A DNA stretch of 64,000 nt from Imhoffiella purpurea (GCF_000585215.1 NZ_AONC01000003.1:1-64000); one strand, 5' to 3'. Positions 42,244 through 52,894 are shown, numbered from the stretch's first letter. Translations and numbers: made by a program. Notes: a model not told the origin generated them from the letters alone.

Positions 42244-42797
42244 GCACCGATCACATGAGCACACCGACCAAGATCAGGGTCGCCACCACCTGGCTCGACG
42301 GCTGCTCGGGCTGCCACATGTCCTTCCTCGACATGGACGAGCGTCTGATCGCACTCGCCGAGCGGATCGAGATCGTCTACAGCCCGCTGGTCGACACCAA
42401 GGAGCTGCCGGAGCAGGTGGACGTGGGCATCCTCGAAGGCTCGATCAGCTCGGAGGATGACCTGGAGAAGGCCAAGACCTTCCGCAAACGCTGCAAGCTA
42501 CTCGTCAGCCTCGGCGACTGCGCCGTCAACGGCAACGTCCCCTCGATGCGCAACCATTTCAAGCTGGCCGACGTCATGGACCGCGCCTACCGCGAGAACG
42601 TCACGCTGCAGCCCCAGATCCCGACTCGCGAGGTCCCGGCGCTGCTCGGCACGGTCAAGCCGATCCATGGAGTGGTCCCGGTCGACATCTTCGTGCCCGG
42701 CTGCCCCCCTCGGGCGGACGCCATCTGGCACGTCCTGAGCGAACTGATCGAGGGCCGCATACCCGATCCGAGTCAGGTCACCCGCTTCGGGGCCTGA
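42240..42797 (+). CDS. hoxY: [NiFe] hydrogenase small subunit HoxY
   Basis: A 185-residue small subunit. Proximal [4Fe-4S] ligands are in [22 protein letters not shown] and [12 protein letters not shown]. Group 3d small subunits are short and lack a signal peptide, as here. A second in-frame ATG 15 bp downstream is also possible; the ATGA overlap favours 42240. Confidence 0.94.
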   Translation: MSTDHMSTPTKIRVATTWLDGCSGCHMSFLDMDERLIALAERIEIVYSPLVDTKELPEQVDVGILEGSISSEDDLEKAKTFRKRCKLLVSLGDCAVNGNVPSMRNHFKLADVMDRAYRENVTLQPQIPTREVPALLGTVKPIHGVVPVDIFVPGCPPRADAIWHVLSELIEGRIPDPSQVTRFGA

Positions 42798-42846
42798 CAG
42801 CCTTCAACACTACTAACGATAAGAGACTATCCGGAGACACCACTAG

Positions 42847-43134
42847 ATGATCGACCAACAACTGGAGGCAGGAATCATCGTAACCCTATTGGACCGAATG
42901 CGAACCCAGCGCCTGCCGCGAGCGCTCGACCTCAAGGAGAAGGTCGAACGAGGCGATCGCCTGGACAGCTTCGACATCCAGTTCCTCCAAGATGTATTCG
43001 AGGACGCCCAAGGCATGCAACACAAATGGGATAGTCATCCGGAGCTCCACGAGATCATCGCCAAAATCACCCATCTCTATCACGAGATCACCAGCAAGGC
43101 GCTGGAGAACGAAGAGAAGGCGAACGGCGCCTGA
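42847..43134 (+). CDS. Small conserved protein in the hox operon
   Basis: A 95-residue soluble protein between hoxY and hoxH, 49 bp after hoxY. It aligns over its whole length with the protein at 3089-3373: LDRMRTQRLPR, RGDRLDSFDIQFL, and HLYHEITSKALENEEK. No metal-binding motif is seen. Its place suggests expression with the hydrogenase, but the homologue elsewhere argues for a more general, perhaps regulatory or scaffolding, role. Confidence 0.75.
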   Translation: MIDQQLEAGIIVTLLDRMRTQRLPRALDLKEKVERGDRLDSFDIQFLQDVFEDAQGMQHKWDSHPELHEIIAKITHLYHEITSKALENEEKANGA

Positions 43135-43195
43135 AACTTCCCGGATCGCCACACCTCAGCAATCGACCCATCGTCATGCACAAGGGGCTGAATCC

Positions 43196-44623
43196 ATGAG
43201 CCGAACCCTCACCATCGAACCAGTCACTCGTATCGAGGGACATGCGCGCATCACGCTTCAACTCGGTGACGGCGGCGAGGTGGAGGACGCCAAGTTCCAT
43301 CTCACCCAGTTCCGCGGATTCGAGAAGTTCTGCGAGGGCCGCCCCTACCGCGAGATGCCGGCACTGACCGCCCGGACCTGCGGCATCTGCCCGGTCAGCC
43401 ATCTGCTCGCCTCGAACAAGGCCTGCGACCATCTGCTCTCGGTCAGCATCCCGCCGACCGGGGAGAAGCTGCGCCGCATCATGAATCTGGCCCAGCTGGT
43501 CCAGTCCCACGCGCTGTCCTTCTTCCACCTCTCCTCGCCCGATCTTCTCCTGGGCTGGGACGCGGATCCGGCCTCGCGCAACATCTTCGGCGTCATGCGC
43601 CAGGATCCGGCACTGGCGAAGGACGGCATCCGTCTGCGCCAGATCGGCCAGACCATCATCGAGATGCTCGGAGGCAAGAAGATCCATCCGACCTGGGTCG
43701 TCCCGGGCGGGGTGAACGAGCCGCTGTCGCAGGAGAAACGCGACGCCATGCTCGCGCTCCTGCCGGAGGGGCTGGAGATCGCCAAGCGGACTTACGCCTT
43801 CTTCAAGGCCCTGGTCCCCAAGTTCCAGGACGAGGCGAACCATTTCGGCAACCAGCCGACCATGTTCCTGAGCCTGGTGACGCCCCAGGGCAATCTGGAG
43901 CACTACGACGGACTCTTTCGGCTCAAGGACGCCCAGGGACGCATCCTCGAGGACATGGTCCCGCCCGAGGACTACGAGCGCCTGATCGGCGAGGCGGTCG
44001 AGGACTTCAGCTACATGAAGTTCCCCTATTACAAACCCCACGGCTATCCGCAGGGCATCTACCGGGTCGGCCCACTGGCCCGGCTCAACAACGCCAACAC
44101 CTGCGGCACTCCCTACGCCGACGTCGCCCTGGCCGAGTTCCACATGCTGCAGGAATCCGGCCCCATCGCCAGCAGCTTCCACTATCACTATGCCCGGCTG
44201 GTCGAGATCATCTTCGGGCTGGAGATGATGGAGCGTCTGCTCAAGGATCCCACCATCCTGGACCACCGGGTACGCGCGCGCGCCCGCAGCAACCGCTACG
44301 AGGGCATCGGCGTCTCCGAGGCACCGCGCGGAACCCTCATCCATCACTACCGGATCGACGACGAGGGGCTCATCACCTGGGTCAATCTCATCATCGCCAC
44401 CGGACACAACAACCTGGCCATGAATCAGGCTATCCGCCAGGTCGCCGACGCCTATGTCGACGGCAACGACCTCAAGGAAGGCATGCTGAACCGCGTCGAG
44501 GCGGTCATCCGCTGCTTCGATCCCTGTCTGTCCTGCGCCTCGCACGCCTTCGGCCAGATGCCGCTGCACATCGAGCTGCGCGACCGCTCGGGGCAGCTGG
44601 TCGACACCCTCAGCCGGAGCTGA
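43196..44623 (+). CDS. hoxH: [NiFe] hydrogenase large subunit HoxH
   Basis: A 475-residue large subunit. The [NiFe] ligands are in RTCGICPVSH (N-terminal CxxC) and DPCLSCASH (C-terminal CxxC). After the His the sequence continues AFGQMPLHIELRDRSGQLVDTL..., the extension removed by the maturation protease, so the gene encodes the uncleaved precursor. The enzyme reversibly interconverts H2 with protons and electrons coupled to NAD. Confidence 0.96.
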   Translation: MSRTLTIEPVTRIEGHARITLQLGDGGEVEDAKFHLTQFRGFEKFCEGRPYREMPALTARTCGICPVSHLLASNKACDHLLSVSIPPTGEKLRRIMNLAQLVQSHALSFFHLSSPDLLLGWDADPASRNIFGVMRQDPALAKDGIRLRQIGQTIIEMLGGKKIHPTWVVPGGVNEPLSQEKRDAMLALLPEGLEIAKRTYAFFKALVPKFQDEANHFGNQPTMFLSLVTPQGNLEHYDGLFRLKDAQGRILEDMVPPEDYERLIGEAVEDFSYMKFPYYKPHGYPQGIYRVGPLARLNNANTCGTPYADVALAEFHMLQESGPIASSFHYHYARLVEIIFGLEMMERLLKDPTILDHRVRARARSNRYEGIGVSEAPRGTLIHHYRIDDEGLITWVNLIIATGHNNLAMNQAIRQVADAYVDGNDLKEGMLNRVEAVIRCFDPCLSCASHAFGQMPLHIELRDRSGQLVDTLSRS

Positions 44624-44628
44624 CGCAC

Positions 44629-45096
44629 TTGAGGACGCTCATCATCGGCTACGGCAGCCCGATCCGCGGCGACGACGCCCTTGGGCCCCTGGCCGCGGAC
44701 CGCCTGGGGAGTGCCGATCTACCGGATCATGTGCAGGTGATCTCGCGCCACATCCTGACGGCCGAGCTGGTCGCCGATCTGGTGGACAAGGAACGCGTCA
44801 TCTTCCTCGACGCATCGGTGGACGCGGAGCCCGGCGAGGTGCGCTGCCGGCGATTGGAGCCCGATTCCGAGGCCGTCTCGACCATGGCCCATTTCCTCGA
44901 CCCGCGCGAACTCCTGGCCTGGTGCCAGACCCTCTACGGTCGCGCGCCCGAGTCCTATCTGGTCTCGGCCGGGATCTCCTCGCTCGACTATGCCAGCTAT
45001 CAGCTCACCCCCATCGCCGAATCCGCCCTCGAGCGGATGCTCGAGGCGGTCGACCGACTCGTCGCCGAACCGAATCTGGAAACGGTCGATCGATGA
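44629..45096 (+). CDS. hoxW: Hydrogenase maturation protease HoxW
   Basis: A 155-residue HybD/HyaD-family protease with TTG start 5 bp after hoxH. Family motifs: IIGYGSPIRGDDALGPLAADRL with the first metal-binding acidic residue, FLDASVDAEPGE, and the later His region (MAHFLDPRELL). It removes the C-terminal peptide of HoxH after nickel insertion. The TTG is the only plausible start; its ribosome binding site lies inside hoxH. Confidence 0.9.
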   Translation: MRTLIIGYGSPIRGDDALGPLAADRLGSADLPDHVQVISRHILTAELVADLVDKERVIFLDASVDAEPGEVRCRRLEPDSEAVSTMAHFLDPRELLAWCQTLYGRAPESYLVSAGISSLDYASYQLTPIAESALERMLEAVDRLVAEPNLETVDR

Positions 45097-45176
45097 CGCT
45101 CCCCTTCGGTTCCGCTGGAAACGAGGATTTCCCGTGAGCTGTCAGCCTATCCCGAGGATGACAGATGATGCGATCC

Positions 45177-46127
45177 CTATCGAAAATGATCGTATCCGAG
45201 CCTGTCGAGCATGAGCGGACTGCCGTCGGCGAGCCGACATTCGAGACCCGAGCCGGGCCGAATCACACCGATCTGGCAAACGGGGCAGCCCAATTCTCTC
45301 GCCAGCTCTCGGGCCTGGATGGCGCGTTCGGGCGGCAAACAGAAACAGAGCTCGTAATCGTCCCCCGATGCGAGTGGCAATGCCCAGTCGTCCGATGCGG
45401 CAACGGCCTCGGCGACTTGGGGCGACAGCGGCAGCCGGGCCAGGTCCAGCTCGGCCCCGACCCTGGATGCGGCCAAGATGTGGCTCAGGTCCGCCGCCAA
45501 TCCATCCGAGATGTCGATCATCGCGGTCGCCAGTCCGAGCAAATGCCGTCCCAGCTCGACGCGCGGGGTCGGATATTCGAGACGACGCCGCAGATCTGGC
45601 TCCACGGCCTCGCCAGCGAGCAGGTGACGCAGGGCCAGCCCAGCATCGCCCAGCGTCCCGCTGACGAAGACCAGATCGCCCGAACGGGCGCCACAGCGGC
45701 GTACCGCCGAGCCGGATGGGACGAAGCCATGGACCTGAACCGTCACGCTCAAGGGGCCTCGCGTGGTATCGCCACCCACCAGCCGGATACCGTAGGCATT
45801 CGACAGACGCGCATAACCGGCGCTGAACTCGCGAATCCAGACCGGATCCGGGCTCGGCAGGGTCAGTGCGAGGGTCGACCAGGCCGGCTCGGCCCCCATG
45901 GCGGCGAGATCGCTGAGCCCGACGGCGAGCGACTTGTAGCCGATGGCGGCGGGATCGCAGTCGGAGAAGAAATGCGTGCCCGCGACCAGGGTATCCATGC
46001 TGACGGCGAGCGATCGGCCCTCTGGCACGTCCAATAGGGCACAGTCGTCACCGACCCCGAGCCCCACGTCCAGACGGCAGGGACCCAGGTTGGCGAAATA
46101 GCTGCGGATCAGGTCGAACTCGGACAC
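45177..46127 (-). CDS. thiL: Thiamine-monophosphate kinase
   Basis: A 316-residue kinase of the PurM/ThiL fold. Conserved pieces: VGDDCALLDVPEG, VSMDTLVAGTHF, GDTTRGPLSVTVQVHG, MIDISDGLAADLSH and LASGDDYELCF. It phosphorylates thiamine monophosphate to the diphosphate cofactor. GTG start 10 bp after nusB. Confidence 0.94.
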   Translation of the reverse strand: MSEFDLIRSYFANLGPCRLDVGLGVGDDCALLDVPEGRSLAVSMDTLVAGTHFFSDCDPAAIGYKSLAVGLSDLAAMGAEPAWSTLALTLPSPDPVWIREFSAGYARLSNAYGIRLVGGDTTRGPLSVTVQVHGFVPSGSAVRRCGARSGDLVFVSGTLGDAGLALRHLLAGEAVEPDLRRRLEYPTPRVELGRHLLGLATAMIDISDGLAADLSHILAASRVGAELDLARLPLSPQVAEAVAASDDWALPLASGDDYELCFCLPPERAIQARELARELGCPVCQIGVIRPGSGLECRLADGSPLMLDRLGYDHFR

Positions 46128-46137
46128 GCGCGGCAGC

Positions 46138-46629
46138 TCACACCTTGCGGTTCATGTCGCCGGCGCGGCGACGGGCGATCTTGTCGAGCACGCCGTTGAC
46201 GTATCTGTGCCCCTCGTGGGCGCCGAGCAACTTGGTCAGCTCGACCGCCTCGTTGATGGCCACGCGATCCGGAACGCTGTCGGAGAAGAGGATCTCGAAG
46301 GCGCCGAGACGCAGGATGGCCAGTTCGACCGGGTCCACCTGACTGATGGGACGATCGAGGAAGGAATCGAGCTGGCTATCGATCTCCTCGATGTGCTCTG
46401 GCACTCCATTCAGCAATTGCTCGAGCAGCTCCAGATTGAAGTTGAAGCGCTCCTTGCCCTCCAATGCCTCTTCCTCGCCGATCCCGCTCAGGGAGGCGGC
46501 GACGGCATCGAGCCAGTCCGGATCGTCGAGCAGATGACGCTTGATCGTCATGGGATCGTCGCCGGTCAGACGCCATTGATAGAGCGCGAGTGCGGCATAG
46601 CGCCGCGACTGGGTGCGTGGTCCCACCAT
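46138..46629 (-). CDS. nusB: Transcription antitermination factor NusB
   Basis: A 163-residue all-helical protein. Conserved NusB sequences include ARRYAALALYQW-like (here SRRYAALALYQWRL), ILRLGAFEILF, and VAINEAVELTKLLGAHEGHRYVNGVLDKIAR. It forms the BoxA-binding complex with S10 (NusE) in rRNA antitermination. One base separates it from ribH. Confidence 0.95.
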   Translation of the reverse strand: MVGPRTQSRRYAALALYQWRLTGDDPMTIKRHLLDDPDWLDAVAASLSGIGEEEALEGKERFNFNLELLEQLLNGVPEHIEEIDSQLDSFLDRPISQVDPVELAILRLGAFEILFSDSVPDRVAINEAVELTKLLGAHEGHRYVNGVLDKIARRRAGDMNRKV

Positions 46630-46630
46630 G

Positions 46631-47101
46631 TCAGCCGATCTGCCTCATGAGGCCCACCATCTCCAGTGCGGACATGGCCGCCTCGGCGCCCTTGTTGCCG
46701 GCCTTGGTTCCCGCGCGCTCGATCGCCTGCTCGATGCTGTCGACGGTCAGCACGCCGAAGGCGACCGGCAGGCCGTACTTGAGACTGACCTGGGCCATGC
46801 CCTTGACGCATTCGCCCGCCACGTACTCGAAGTGCGGCGTCCCGCCCCGGATCACGGCGCCCAGCGCGACGATGGCGTCGTAGCCGCCCTTGGCCGCGAT
46901 CCGCTCGATCGTCACGGGCATCTCGAAGGCGCCCGGCACCCGCACGATGGTCAGGTCCTCGTCGGTCGCGCCGTGCCGCTTGAGCGCGTCGATCGCGCCC
47001 TTCTCCAGGCTCTCGACCACGAAACTGTTCCAGCGGGACACCACCAGACAGAAACGGGCACGGTCGGCGCGCATGGCGCCTTCAATGGTCTTGATCGTCA
47101 T
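46631..47101 (-). CDS. ribH: 6,7-dimethyl-8-ribityllumazine synthase
   Basis: A 156-residue lumazine synthase. Signatures: [44 protein letters not shown] with the catalytic His, and [17 protein letters not shown]. It condenses the RibB product with the ribityl pyrimidine in riboflavin synthesis. Confidence 0.96.
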   Translation of the reverse strand: MTIKTIEGAMRADRARFCLVVSRWNSFVVESLEKGAIDALKRHGATDEDLTIVRVPGAFEMPVTIERIAAKGGYDAIVALGAVIRGGTPHFEYVAGECVKGMAQVSLKYGLPVAFGVLTVDSIEQAIERAGTKAGNKGAEAAMSALEMVGLMRQIG

Positions 47102-47158
47102 ATTACCTCGAATGATTCAGGGTCTATCCATATCCAATGCACGCCAATGCGGCAGATC

Positions 47159-48283
47159 CTATTTTCCGCCCGTGTATTCGACGACCTCCAGATCGAATCC
47201 GGAGATCGCGTGCATCGACTTGGGGGCGCTCATGACCCGCATCTTGCGGACCCCCAGATCGGACAATATCTGGGCACCGATGCCATAGGTCCGGAGCTCG
47301 CTGCGATCCTGGCGCCGGGCCGGAACCTCGTCGTCGCCGTCGTGCAGCTGGAAATCCTTGAGCCGGGCCAGCAGATCGGCCGAGCTGTCGCGATTGCGCA
47401 GCACCACGATCACGCCCTCCCCCTCGGCCGCCACCTGACGCATCGCGTCCTGCAAGGGCCAGCCGCAGGCATTGTGGGTGGTACCGAAGAGATCGCACAG
47501 GGTGTTCTGCAGATGCACGCGCACCAGAGTCGGCCGATCGGGCCGGATCTCGCCCAGCGTCAGGGCCAGATGGATCTCCTTGTCGATGGTGTCGCGATAG
47601 GCGACGACACGGAATGTCGCGGCGGGGGTCGGCAGCTCGCATACGCACTCGCGCATCACGGCCTTCTCGTTGCGCACCCGATAGTGGATCAGATCGGCGA
47701 TGGTCCCGATCTTGATATCGTGCGCCTTGGCGAATGCCTCCAGATCGGGACGGCGCGCCATGGTGCCGTCCTCGTTCATGATCTCGACGATCATGGCCGC
47801 CGGGGTGAATCCGGCCAGACGGGCGAAGTCGCAGCCGGCCTCGGTATGCCCGGCCCTCACCAGCACCCCGCCCGGCTGGGCCATGATGGGGAAGACATGG
47901 CCGGGCATCACCAGATCCTTGGGGCTGGCCTGCGGGGCCACCGCCGCCTTGACGGTGGTCGCCCGGTCCGCCGCCGAGATCCCGGTGGTCACGCCGCGCG
48001 CGGCCTCGATCGAGACCGTGAAGGCGGTGGAATGGGCCGCCTGGTTGTCGTTGACCATCAGCGGGAGACGCAAACGCTCGCAGCGCTCCTTGGTCAGGGT
48101 CAGACAGATGAGACCGCGGCCGTGCTTGGCCATGAAGTTGACCGCCTCGGGGGTCACGCAGTCCGCCGCCATCAGCAGATCGCCCTCGTTCTCGCGATCC
48201 TCGTCGTCCATGATGACGACCATCCTGCCCTGCCGCAGGTCCTCGATGATCTCTTCGGTGCTGTTCAGGCCGGGACTCGTCAT
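47159..48283 (-). CDS. ribBA: Bifunctional 3,4-dihydroxy-2-butanone 4-phosphate synthase / GTP cyclohydrolase II-like protein
   Basis: A 374-residue fusion. The N-terminal ~200 residues are DHBP synthase ([30 protein letters not shown]). The C-terminal part is GTP-cyclohydrolase-II-like, but the usual zinc-binding three-Cys motif (GxECLTGDVFGS) is not visible; [21 protein letters not shown] occupies its place. As in many Proteobacteria the second domain may have lost cyclohydrolase activity, leaving RibB as the main function. The activity of the second domain needs care. Confidence 0.88.
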   Translation of the reverse strand: MTSPGLNSTEEIIEDLRQGRMVVIMDDEDRENEGDLLMAADCVTPEAVNFMAKHGRGLICLTLTKERCERLRLPLMVNDNQAAHSTAFTVSIEAARGVTTGISAADRATTVKAAVAPQASPKDLVMPGHVFPIMAQPGGVLVRAGHTEAGCDFARLAGFTPAAMIVEIMNEDGTMARRPDLEAFAKAHDIKIGTIADLIHYRVRNEKAVMRECVCELPTPAATFRVVAYRDTIDKEIHLALTLGEIRPDRPTLVRVHLQNTLCDLFGTTHNACGWPLQDAMRQVAAEGEGVIVVLRNRDSSADLLARLKDFQLHDGDDEVPARRQDRSELRTYGIGAQILSDLGVRKMRVMSAPKSMHAISGFDLEVVEYTGGK

Positions 48284-48331
48284 AGCTGTACTTTCATCGG
48301 TGAGGCATGAATGGGATGGGCCGGGACCGGC

Positions 48332-48991
48332 TCACTTCATGAAGCCGTGCTCGGCGAGGAAATCGAGGGTCAGGCCCGAGGCATTGGGATCGGCCGCGCG
48401 TTCGCCGAGCAGCAGACGCTCCAGATAGCGGGCGACCAGATCCACCTCCAGATTGACGCGGGTACCGGGACCGTAGTCGCCGATGACGGTCTCCTGGACG
48501 GTATGGGGAACGATGTTGAGCTCGAAGACCGCCCCCTCGACCCGGTTGACGGTCAGGCTGGTCCCGTCGACGCAGACCGAGCCTTTGTGGGCGATGTAGC
48601 GCGCCAGCCCGTCCGGCGCCTGGATACGCAGACGCCAGGAACGGGCGTCCTCGTGCCGCTCCAGCAGGGTGCCGACCCCGTCCACATGACCGCTCACCAG
48701 ATGCCCGCCCAGGGGCGTCGAGAGCGTCAGTGCCTTTTCGAGATTGACCCGGCTGCCGGGAGCCAGGCCGCCCAGGGTCGTCAGCGACAGGCTCTCGCGC
48801 GAGACGTCGGCCGCGAATCCCTGCGGATTCAGCTCGACCGCCGTGAGACAGACGCCGTTGACGGCGATGCTGTCCCCGAGGACCACCTCGTCGAGCGACA
48901 GCTTGCCGGTCTCGATCGACAGCCGCACGTCGCCGCCTCGCGGCTCCAGGCGCCGGATCCGACCGACCGATTGAATGATTCCAGTGAACAT
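48332..48991 (-). CDS. ribE: Riboflavin synthase alpha chain
   Basis: A 219-residue two-barrel enzyme. Each half starts with the lumazine-synthase-like barrel motif ([12 protein letters not shown] and [12 protein letters not shown]). Both contain a related SLTV/CLTAV core ([12 protein letters not shown] and [10 protein letters not shown]). It converts two lumazine molecules into riboflavin. It lies 36 bp after ribD. Confidence 0.95.
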   Translation of the reverse strand: MFTGIIQSVGRIRRLEPRGGDVRLSIETGKLSLDEVVLGDSIAVNGVCLTAVELNPQGFAADVSRESLSLTTLGGLAPGSRVNLEKALTLSTPLGGHLVSGHVDGVGTLLERHEDARSWRLRIQAPDGLARYIAHKGSVCVDGTSLTVNRVEGAVFELNIVPHTVQETVIGDYGPGTRVNLEVDLVARYLERLLLGERAADPNASGLTLDFLAEHGFMK

Positions 48992-49027
48992 GAATGGATT
49001 CCTGCAAGCCAGGGGATACCTGGAGGA

Positions 49028-50179
49028 TCAGATAGTGGGGCCGCCGACCGCCAAACGGAGACGCAGGTCCGGCCCGACCCGCCGCGCATCCAGGATCTCC
49101 AGCGCCAGCCGGTCGGCCATGGCCGAGATCCCGGGCAGATGGAAGAGCCCGCGCGCGGCATCGCCCATCAGATGGGGCGCCAGATAGAGCTGTATCTCGT
49201 CGACCAGGCCGGCCTCCAGCATGGCGCCGGCCAGATTCGGACCCGATTCGAGCATCACCTCGTTGATCTCGCGCCGCGCCAGCTCCGCCATGAGCGCCCG
49301 GAGATCGACACGGCCGTTCGACCGGGGCGCATGCCAGACGGAGGCGCCGGCCGATTCCAGGGCGGCCATGCGCTCGGGTGCATCCGCGACTCCGACCACC
49401 AGCGTCTCGCCTTCGAGACCCAACATGCGGGCATCGGCCGGCATGCGCCAACGGCTGTCCACCACCACGCGCAGCGGCTGGCGGATCAGTTCGCCCGACT
49501 CCATCCCCTCCAGATCGCCCGCCGACAGACGCACGTTCATACTGGGATCGTCGGCCAGCACCGTCCCGATCCCGGTCAGGATCGCCGAGCTCCCGGCCCG
49601 CAGGGACTGCACGTCGCGACGCGACTCGGCCGAGCTGATCCAGCGGCTCTCGCCGTCGGCCATGGCGGTCCGGCCGTCCAGGCTCGCCGCCATCTTGCAG
49701 CGCACATAAGGCAGCCCATGCTCCATGCGTTTGACGAACCCCGAATTCAGGGAACGCGCCTCGGCCTCCAGTACACCGATCGACGTCTCGATCCCGGCAT
49801 CGCCCAGCCGCGCCAGCCCCCGCCCGGCAACCAAGGGGTTAGGATCGACCATGGCGCAGACCACTCGAGCGACACCGGCCTCGACCATGGCATCGGCGCA
49901 AGGTGGGGTCCGGCCATGGTGGCTGCAAGGCTCCAGCGTCACATAGGCCGTGGCGCCACGCGCCTCGGCACCAGCCTGGGCCAGCGCATGGCGCTCGGCA
50001 TGCGGACCGCCGGCCCGGCGATGCCAGCCCTCGCCGACGACCCGACCGTCGCGGACCAGCACGCAGCCGACGCGGGGATTGGGATCCGTGGTGAAACGTC
50101 CGAGCCGGGCCAGGCGGATGGCACGGGCCATGTATTCCCGATCCGCAACCCGTCGCGGACCCGGACGGTCGTCGGTCAT
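49028..50179 (-). CDS. ribD: Bifunctional diaminohydroxyphosphoribosylaminopyrimidine deaminase / reductase
   Basis: A 383-residue enzyme. The deaminase has zinc ligands in [10 protein letters not shown] and [17 protein letters not shown]. The C-terminal ~200 residues form the reductase ([32 protein letters not shown]). It catalyses two consecutive steps of riboflavin synthesis. The ATG overlaps the nrdR stop by TCAT on the plus strand. Confidence 0.94.
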   Translation of the reverse strand: MTDDRPGPRRVADREYMARAIRLARLGRFTTDPNPRVGCVLVRDGRVVGEGWHRRAGGPHAERHALAQAGAEARGATAYVTLEPCSHHGRTPPCADAMVEAGVARVVCAMVDPNPLVAGRGLARLGDAGIETSIGVLEAEARSLNSGFVKRMEHGLPYVRCKMAASLDGRTAMADGESRWISSAESRRDVQSLRAGSSAILTGIGTVLADDPSMNVRLSAGDLEGMESGELIRQPLRVVVDSRWRMPADARMLGLEGETLVVGVADAPERMAALESAGASVWHAPRSNGRVDLRALMAELARREINEVMLESGPNLAGAMLEAGLVDEIQLYLAPHLMGDAARGLFHLPGISAMADRLALEILDARRVGPDLRLRLAVGGPTI

Positions 50180-50691
50180 CGCGTCTTCGGCTCCAGATCC
50201 TCGAGCAGATCCAGCTGGTGGTTCTTGAGGTCGGGATTGGGGTGACGCTCGAGCCGTTCGATCTCCTCGCGGAAGGCGGCCACGTCCTCGAAATGACGAT
50301 AGACCGAGGCGAAGCGCACGTAAGCGACCTGATCGAGCTGGCGCAGCTCGTCCATGACCATCTCGCCCACCCCCAGCGAGGGGATCTCGCGCTCGCCGCT
50401 CGACATGAGCCGGCGCTGGATGCGCGCCATGGCGGTGTCGATCTGCTCGGTGCTGACCGGACGCTTCTCCAGCGCCCGCATCATCCCGGAGCGCAGCTTG
50501 CGGCCGTCGAAGGGGACGCGGCTGCCGTCGCGCTTGACGATCCGGGGCAGATTCAGCTCGGCGGACTCGTAGGTGGTGAAGCGTTCCTTGCAGACCGTGC
50601 ACTTGCGCCGGCGCCGAACCTGATCGCCCTCGCCCGAGAGGCGCGAGTCGACCACCTTGGTATCCTGGGCACCGCAGAAGGGACAGCGCAT
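50176..50691 (-). CDS. nrdR: Transcriptional repressor NrdR
   Basis: A 171-residue repressor. N-terminal zinc ribbon ([34 protein letters not shown]), then an ATP-cone domain with [11 protein letters not shown]. It senses nucleotides and represses ribonucleotide reductase genes. The usual gene order nrdR-ribD is kept. Confidence 0.96.
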   Translation of the reverse strand: MRCPFCGAQDTKVVDSRLSGEGDQVRRRRKCTVCKERFTTYESAELNLPRIVKRDGSRVPFDGRKLRSGMMRALEKRPVSTEQIDTAMARIQRRLMSSGEREIPSLGVGEMVMDELRQLDQVAYVRFASVYRHFEDVAAFREEIERLERHPNPDLKNHQLDLLEDLEPKTR

Positions 50692-50698
50692 GGGGATT

Positions 50699-50732
50699 CA
50701 GCCTCCAGCCGCCAGCATCCAGCCACCAGCAA
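50699..50732. repeat. CCAGCNN heptamer repeat, copy 2
   Basis: A degenerate first unit and four CCAGCNN units (NN = CG, AT, CA, AA) lie between glyA and nrdR. It matches the arrangement at 30476-30503 and may be a dispersed intergenic repeat in this genome. Confidence 0.6.
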
Positions 50733-50799
50733 CACTGGCGGCCGGAAACCGAGGTGGCGATGGATTCGAGGTCATGCGCCGCAACCGCTGGATCCGGGC

Positions 50800-52056
50800 T
50801 CAGCGACCGTAGACGGGGAAGCGCTTGCAGAGATCCAGCACCTTGGCCTTGACGTCTTCGATGACCGAGGTGTCTCCGCGACCGTCGATGACGTCGCACA
50901 TCCAGCCGGCGAGCGCGGTCGCCTCGTCGGTGCCGAAGCCGCGGGTGGTGATGGCCGGGGTGCCGACCCGGATGCCGCTGGTCACGAAGGGCGACTGGGG
51001 GTCGTTGGGCACGGCGTTCTTGTTGACCGTGATGTTGGAGTCGCCCAGCCAGGCGTCCACGTCCTTGCCGGTCAGACCCTGCTCGATGAAGCTCACCAGG
51101 AAGAGATGATCGTCGGTGCCGCCGGAGACCACGTCATAGCCGCGGGCGATGAAGACCTCGGCCATGGCCTTGGCGTTGCGCACCACCTGCTCCTGGTAGG
51201 TCTTGAAGCCGGGCTCCAGCGCCTCCTTGAAGGCGACGGCCTTGGCCGCGATCACGTGCATCAGCGGACCGCCCTGGATGCCGGGGAAGACGACCGAGTT
51301 GAGCTTCTTCTCGATCTCGGGATTGGACTTGGCGAGGATGAGACCGCCGCGCGGACCGCGCAGGGTCTTGTGCGTGGTGGTGGTGGTGACGTCCGCGATC
51401 TGGACCGGGCTCGGATAGACGCCGGCCGCGACCAGGCCCGCGACATGAGCCATGTCGACCATCAGATAGGCACCGACGGCGTCCGCGATGTCGCGAAAGC
51501 GCTGCCAGTCGACCACGCGCGAATAGGCCGAGAATCCGGCGACGATCATGCGCGGCTTGTGCTCCTTGGCAAGACGCTCGACGGCGTCGTAGTCGATCTC
51601 GCCGGTCTCCGGGTTCAGGCCGTACTGGACCGCGTTGTAGATCTTGCCGGAGAAGTTCGGCTTGGCTCCGTGGGTCAGGTGCCCACCGTGGGCCAGGCTC
51701 ATGCCGAGCACGGTATCGCCCGGCTGACAGAGGGCCATGTAGACGGCGGCGTTGGCCTGGGAGCCCGAGTGCGGCTGGACGTTGGCGTAATCGGCGCCGA
51801 AGAGCTCCTTGGCACGATCGATGGCGAGCTGCTCGGCGACATCGACGTACTCGCAGCCGCCGTAATAGCGCTTGCTCGGATAGCCTTCGGCATATTTGTT
51901 GGTCAGGACGCCGCCCTGGGCCTGCATGACGCGGGGGCTCGCATAGTTCTCGGAGGCGATGAGCTCGACGTGGTCTTCCTGACGGCGCTCCTCGTCCTGG
52001 ATGGCGGCCCAGAGCTCCGGGTCGTAATCGCTGATCTGCATGGTCTTGTCAAACAT
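50800..52056 (-). CDS. glyA: Serine hydroxymethyltransferase
   Basis: A 418-residue PLP enzyme. Key sequences: [53 protein letters not shown], and [13 protein letters not shown] with the PLP-binding Lys. It interconverts serine and glycine with tetrahydrofolate. ATG at 52056 is chosen because TGAGGG lies upstream at good spacing and homologues start near MFDKTMQI. Confidence 0.96.
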   Translation of the reverse strand: MFDKTMQISDYDPELWAAIQDEERRQEDHVELIASENYASPRVMQAQGGVLTNKYAEGYPSKRYYGGCEYVDVAEQLAIDRAKELFGADYANVQPHSGSQANAAVYMALCQPGDTVLGMSLAHGGHLTHGAKPNFSGKIYNAVQYGLNPETGEIDYDAVERLAKEHKPRMIVAGFSAYSRVVDWQRFRDIADAVGAYLMVDMAHVAGLVAAGVYPSPVQIADVTTTTTHKTLRGPRGGLILAKSNPEIEKKLNSVVFPGIQGGPLMHVIAAKAVAFKEALEPGFKTYQEQVVRNAKAMAEVFIARGYDVVSGGTDDHLFLVSFIEQGLTGKDVDAWLGDSNITVNKNAVPNDPQSPFVTSGIRVGTPAITTRGFGTDEATALAGWMCDVIDGRGDTSVIEDVKAKVLDLCKRFPVYGR

Positions 52057-52140
52057 CTGTCTTGCCCTCAGGCGCCGCAAAGCAGGGTATTGTAACGATT
52101 TTCAAACCCTGCGTCGCGGCTGGATACAAGGAAAATCGGA

Positions 52141-52578
52141 TCAGCCGTCGCGCTCGCGACCGCCTCCCTCGCGAGAGACCTCGTAGGGGTAGCGCGAATG
52201 CCCGAAACGGATCACCAGAACGGCCCCGGCCAGGATCAGGATCGCGACCGAGGTGGCGATGACCTGCCATTCGGTGAATCCCTTCATGTCCAGGATCAGA
52301 TGGCGGGCGAGCGCGACCATGGCGATGTAGAGCGGCATCCGCACCGGCAGCGCGCCCGATTCCAGATAGACCGCCACCATGCTCAGCACCTCCAGATAGA
52401 TGAAGAGCAGCAGCAGGTCGGCCAGCGTAACCCTGCGCAGCTCGACCATCTCATAGAGCTCCTGGCCGCCGGCGATCACGGTCGCGATGGTAATGGCACC
52501 GAGCCCGACGAGCTCGACATAGGCCAGCGCACCCACCACCAGACGGGCGACGAGGGGATGACGCGGCTTATTGGTCAT
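52141..52578 (-). CDS. PsiE-family phosphate-starvation-inducible membrane protein
   Basis: A 145-residue protein with four hydrophobic segments (~14-35, ~55-75, ~80-100 and ~115-135). Conserved PsiE-like stretches include ELVGLGAITIATV and LPVRMPLYIAMVALARHLI. A longer start at 52602 is possible and has a slightly better ribosome binding site. The role of PsiE proteins is not well defined. Confidence 0.75.
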   Translation of the reverse strand: MTNKPRHPLVARLVVGALAYVELVGLGAITIATVIAGGQELYEMVELRRVTLADLLLLFIYLEVLSMVAVYLESGALPVRMPLYIAMVALARHLILDMKGFTEWQVIATSVAILILAGAVLVIRFGHSRYPYEVSREGGGRERDG

Positions 52579-52894
52579 GGGCGTCCATTCCCAGATGGGC
52601 ATCCGCGCCCTCAAGCGAAACAACGATCCGTTTCGACCCCGCAACAGGGTCCGATCTCAACACATTCATGGGTTCCACAATCTCGTTCTATCGACCACTT
52701 GATCCGGTTTGGGCATACAGAGAACGGGGGCGAGATGAAAACCCTTCGGGCTCGGAATCCGAAAACCCGATCCGAGTCTCAGCCGGCCGTTGTCCGCCGC
52801 ACGAAAACCGCCCGATCCCAACGGGAAACGGGCGGCAGGCTACTCGGACCGGCGGTCGCTATTCGGGTTCCGTCGAGGGGTCGAACCGAAGAAG
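52579..52894. other. Intergenic region between psiE-like gene and zwf
   Basis: No gene is supported. The only structured element I see is the zwf terminator listed separately; the rest would include the psiE-like promoter. Confidence 0.5.
52803..52835 (-). terminator. Rho-independent terminator of gnd-pgl-zwf operon
   Basis: On the minus strand CCGCCCG, a 14-nt loop containing CCCGTTGGG-like internal pairing, and CGGGCGG are followed by TTTTC. It lies about 60 bp beyond the zwf stop. Confidence 0.8.

Noticed and set aside
48284-48331. FMN riboswitch upstream of ribBA
   Set aside because: The gap is only 48 bases and lacks the expected conserved stems.
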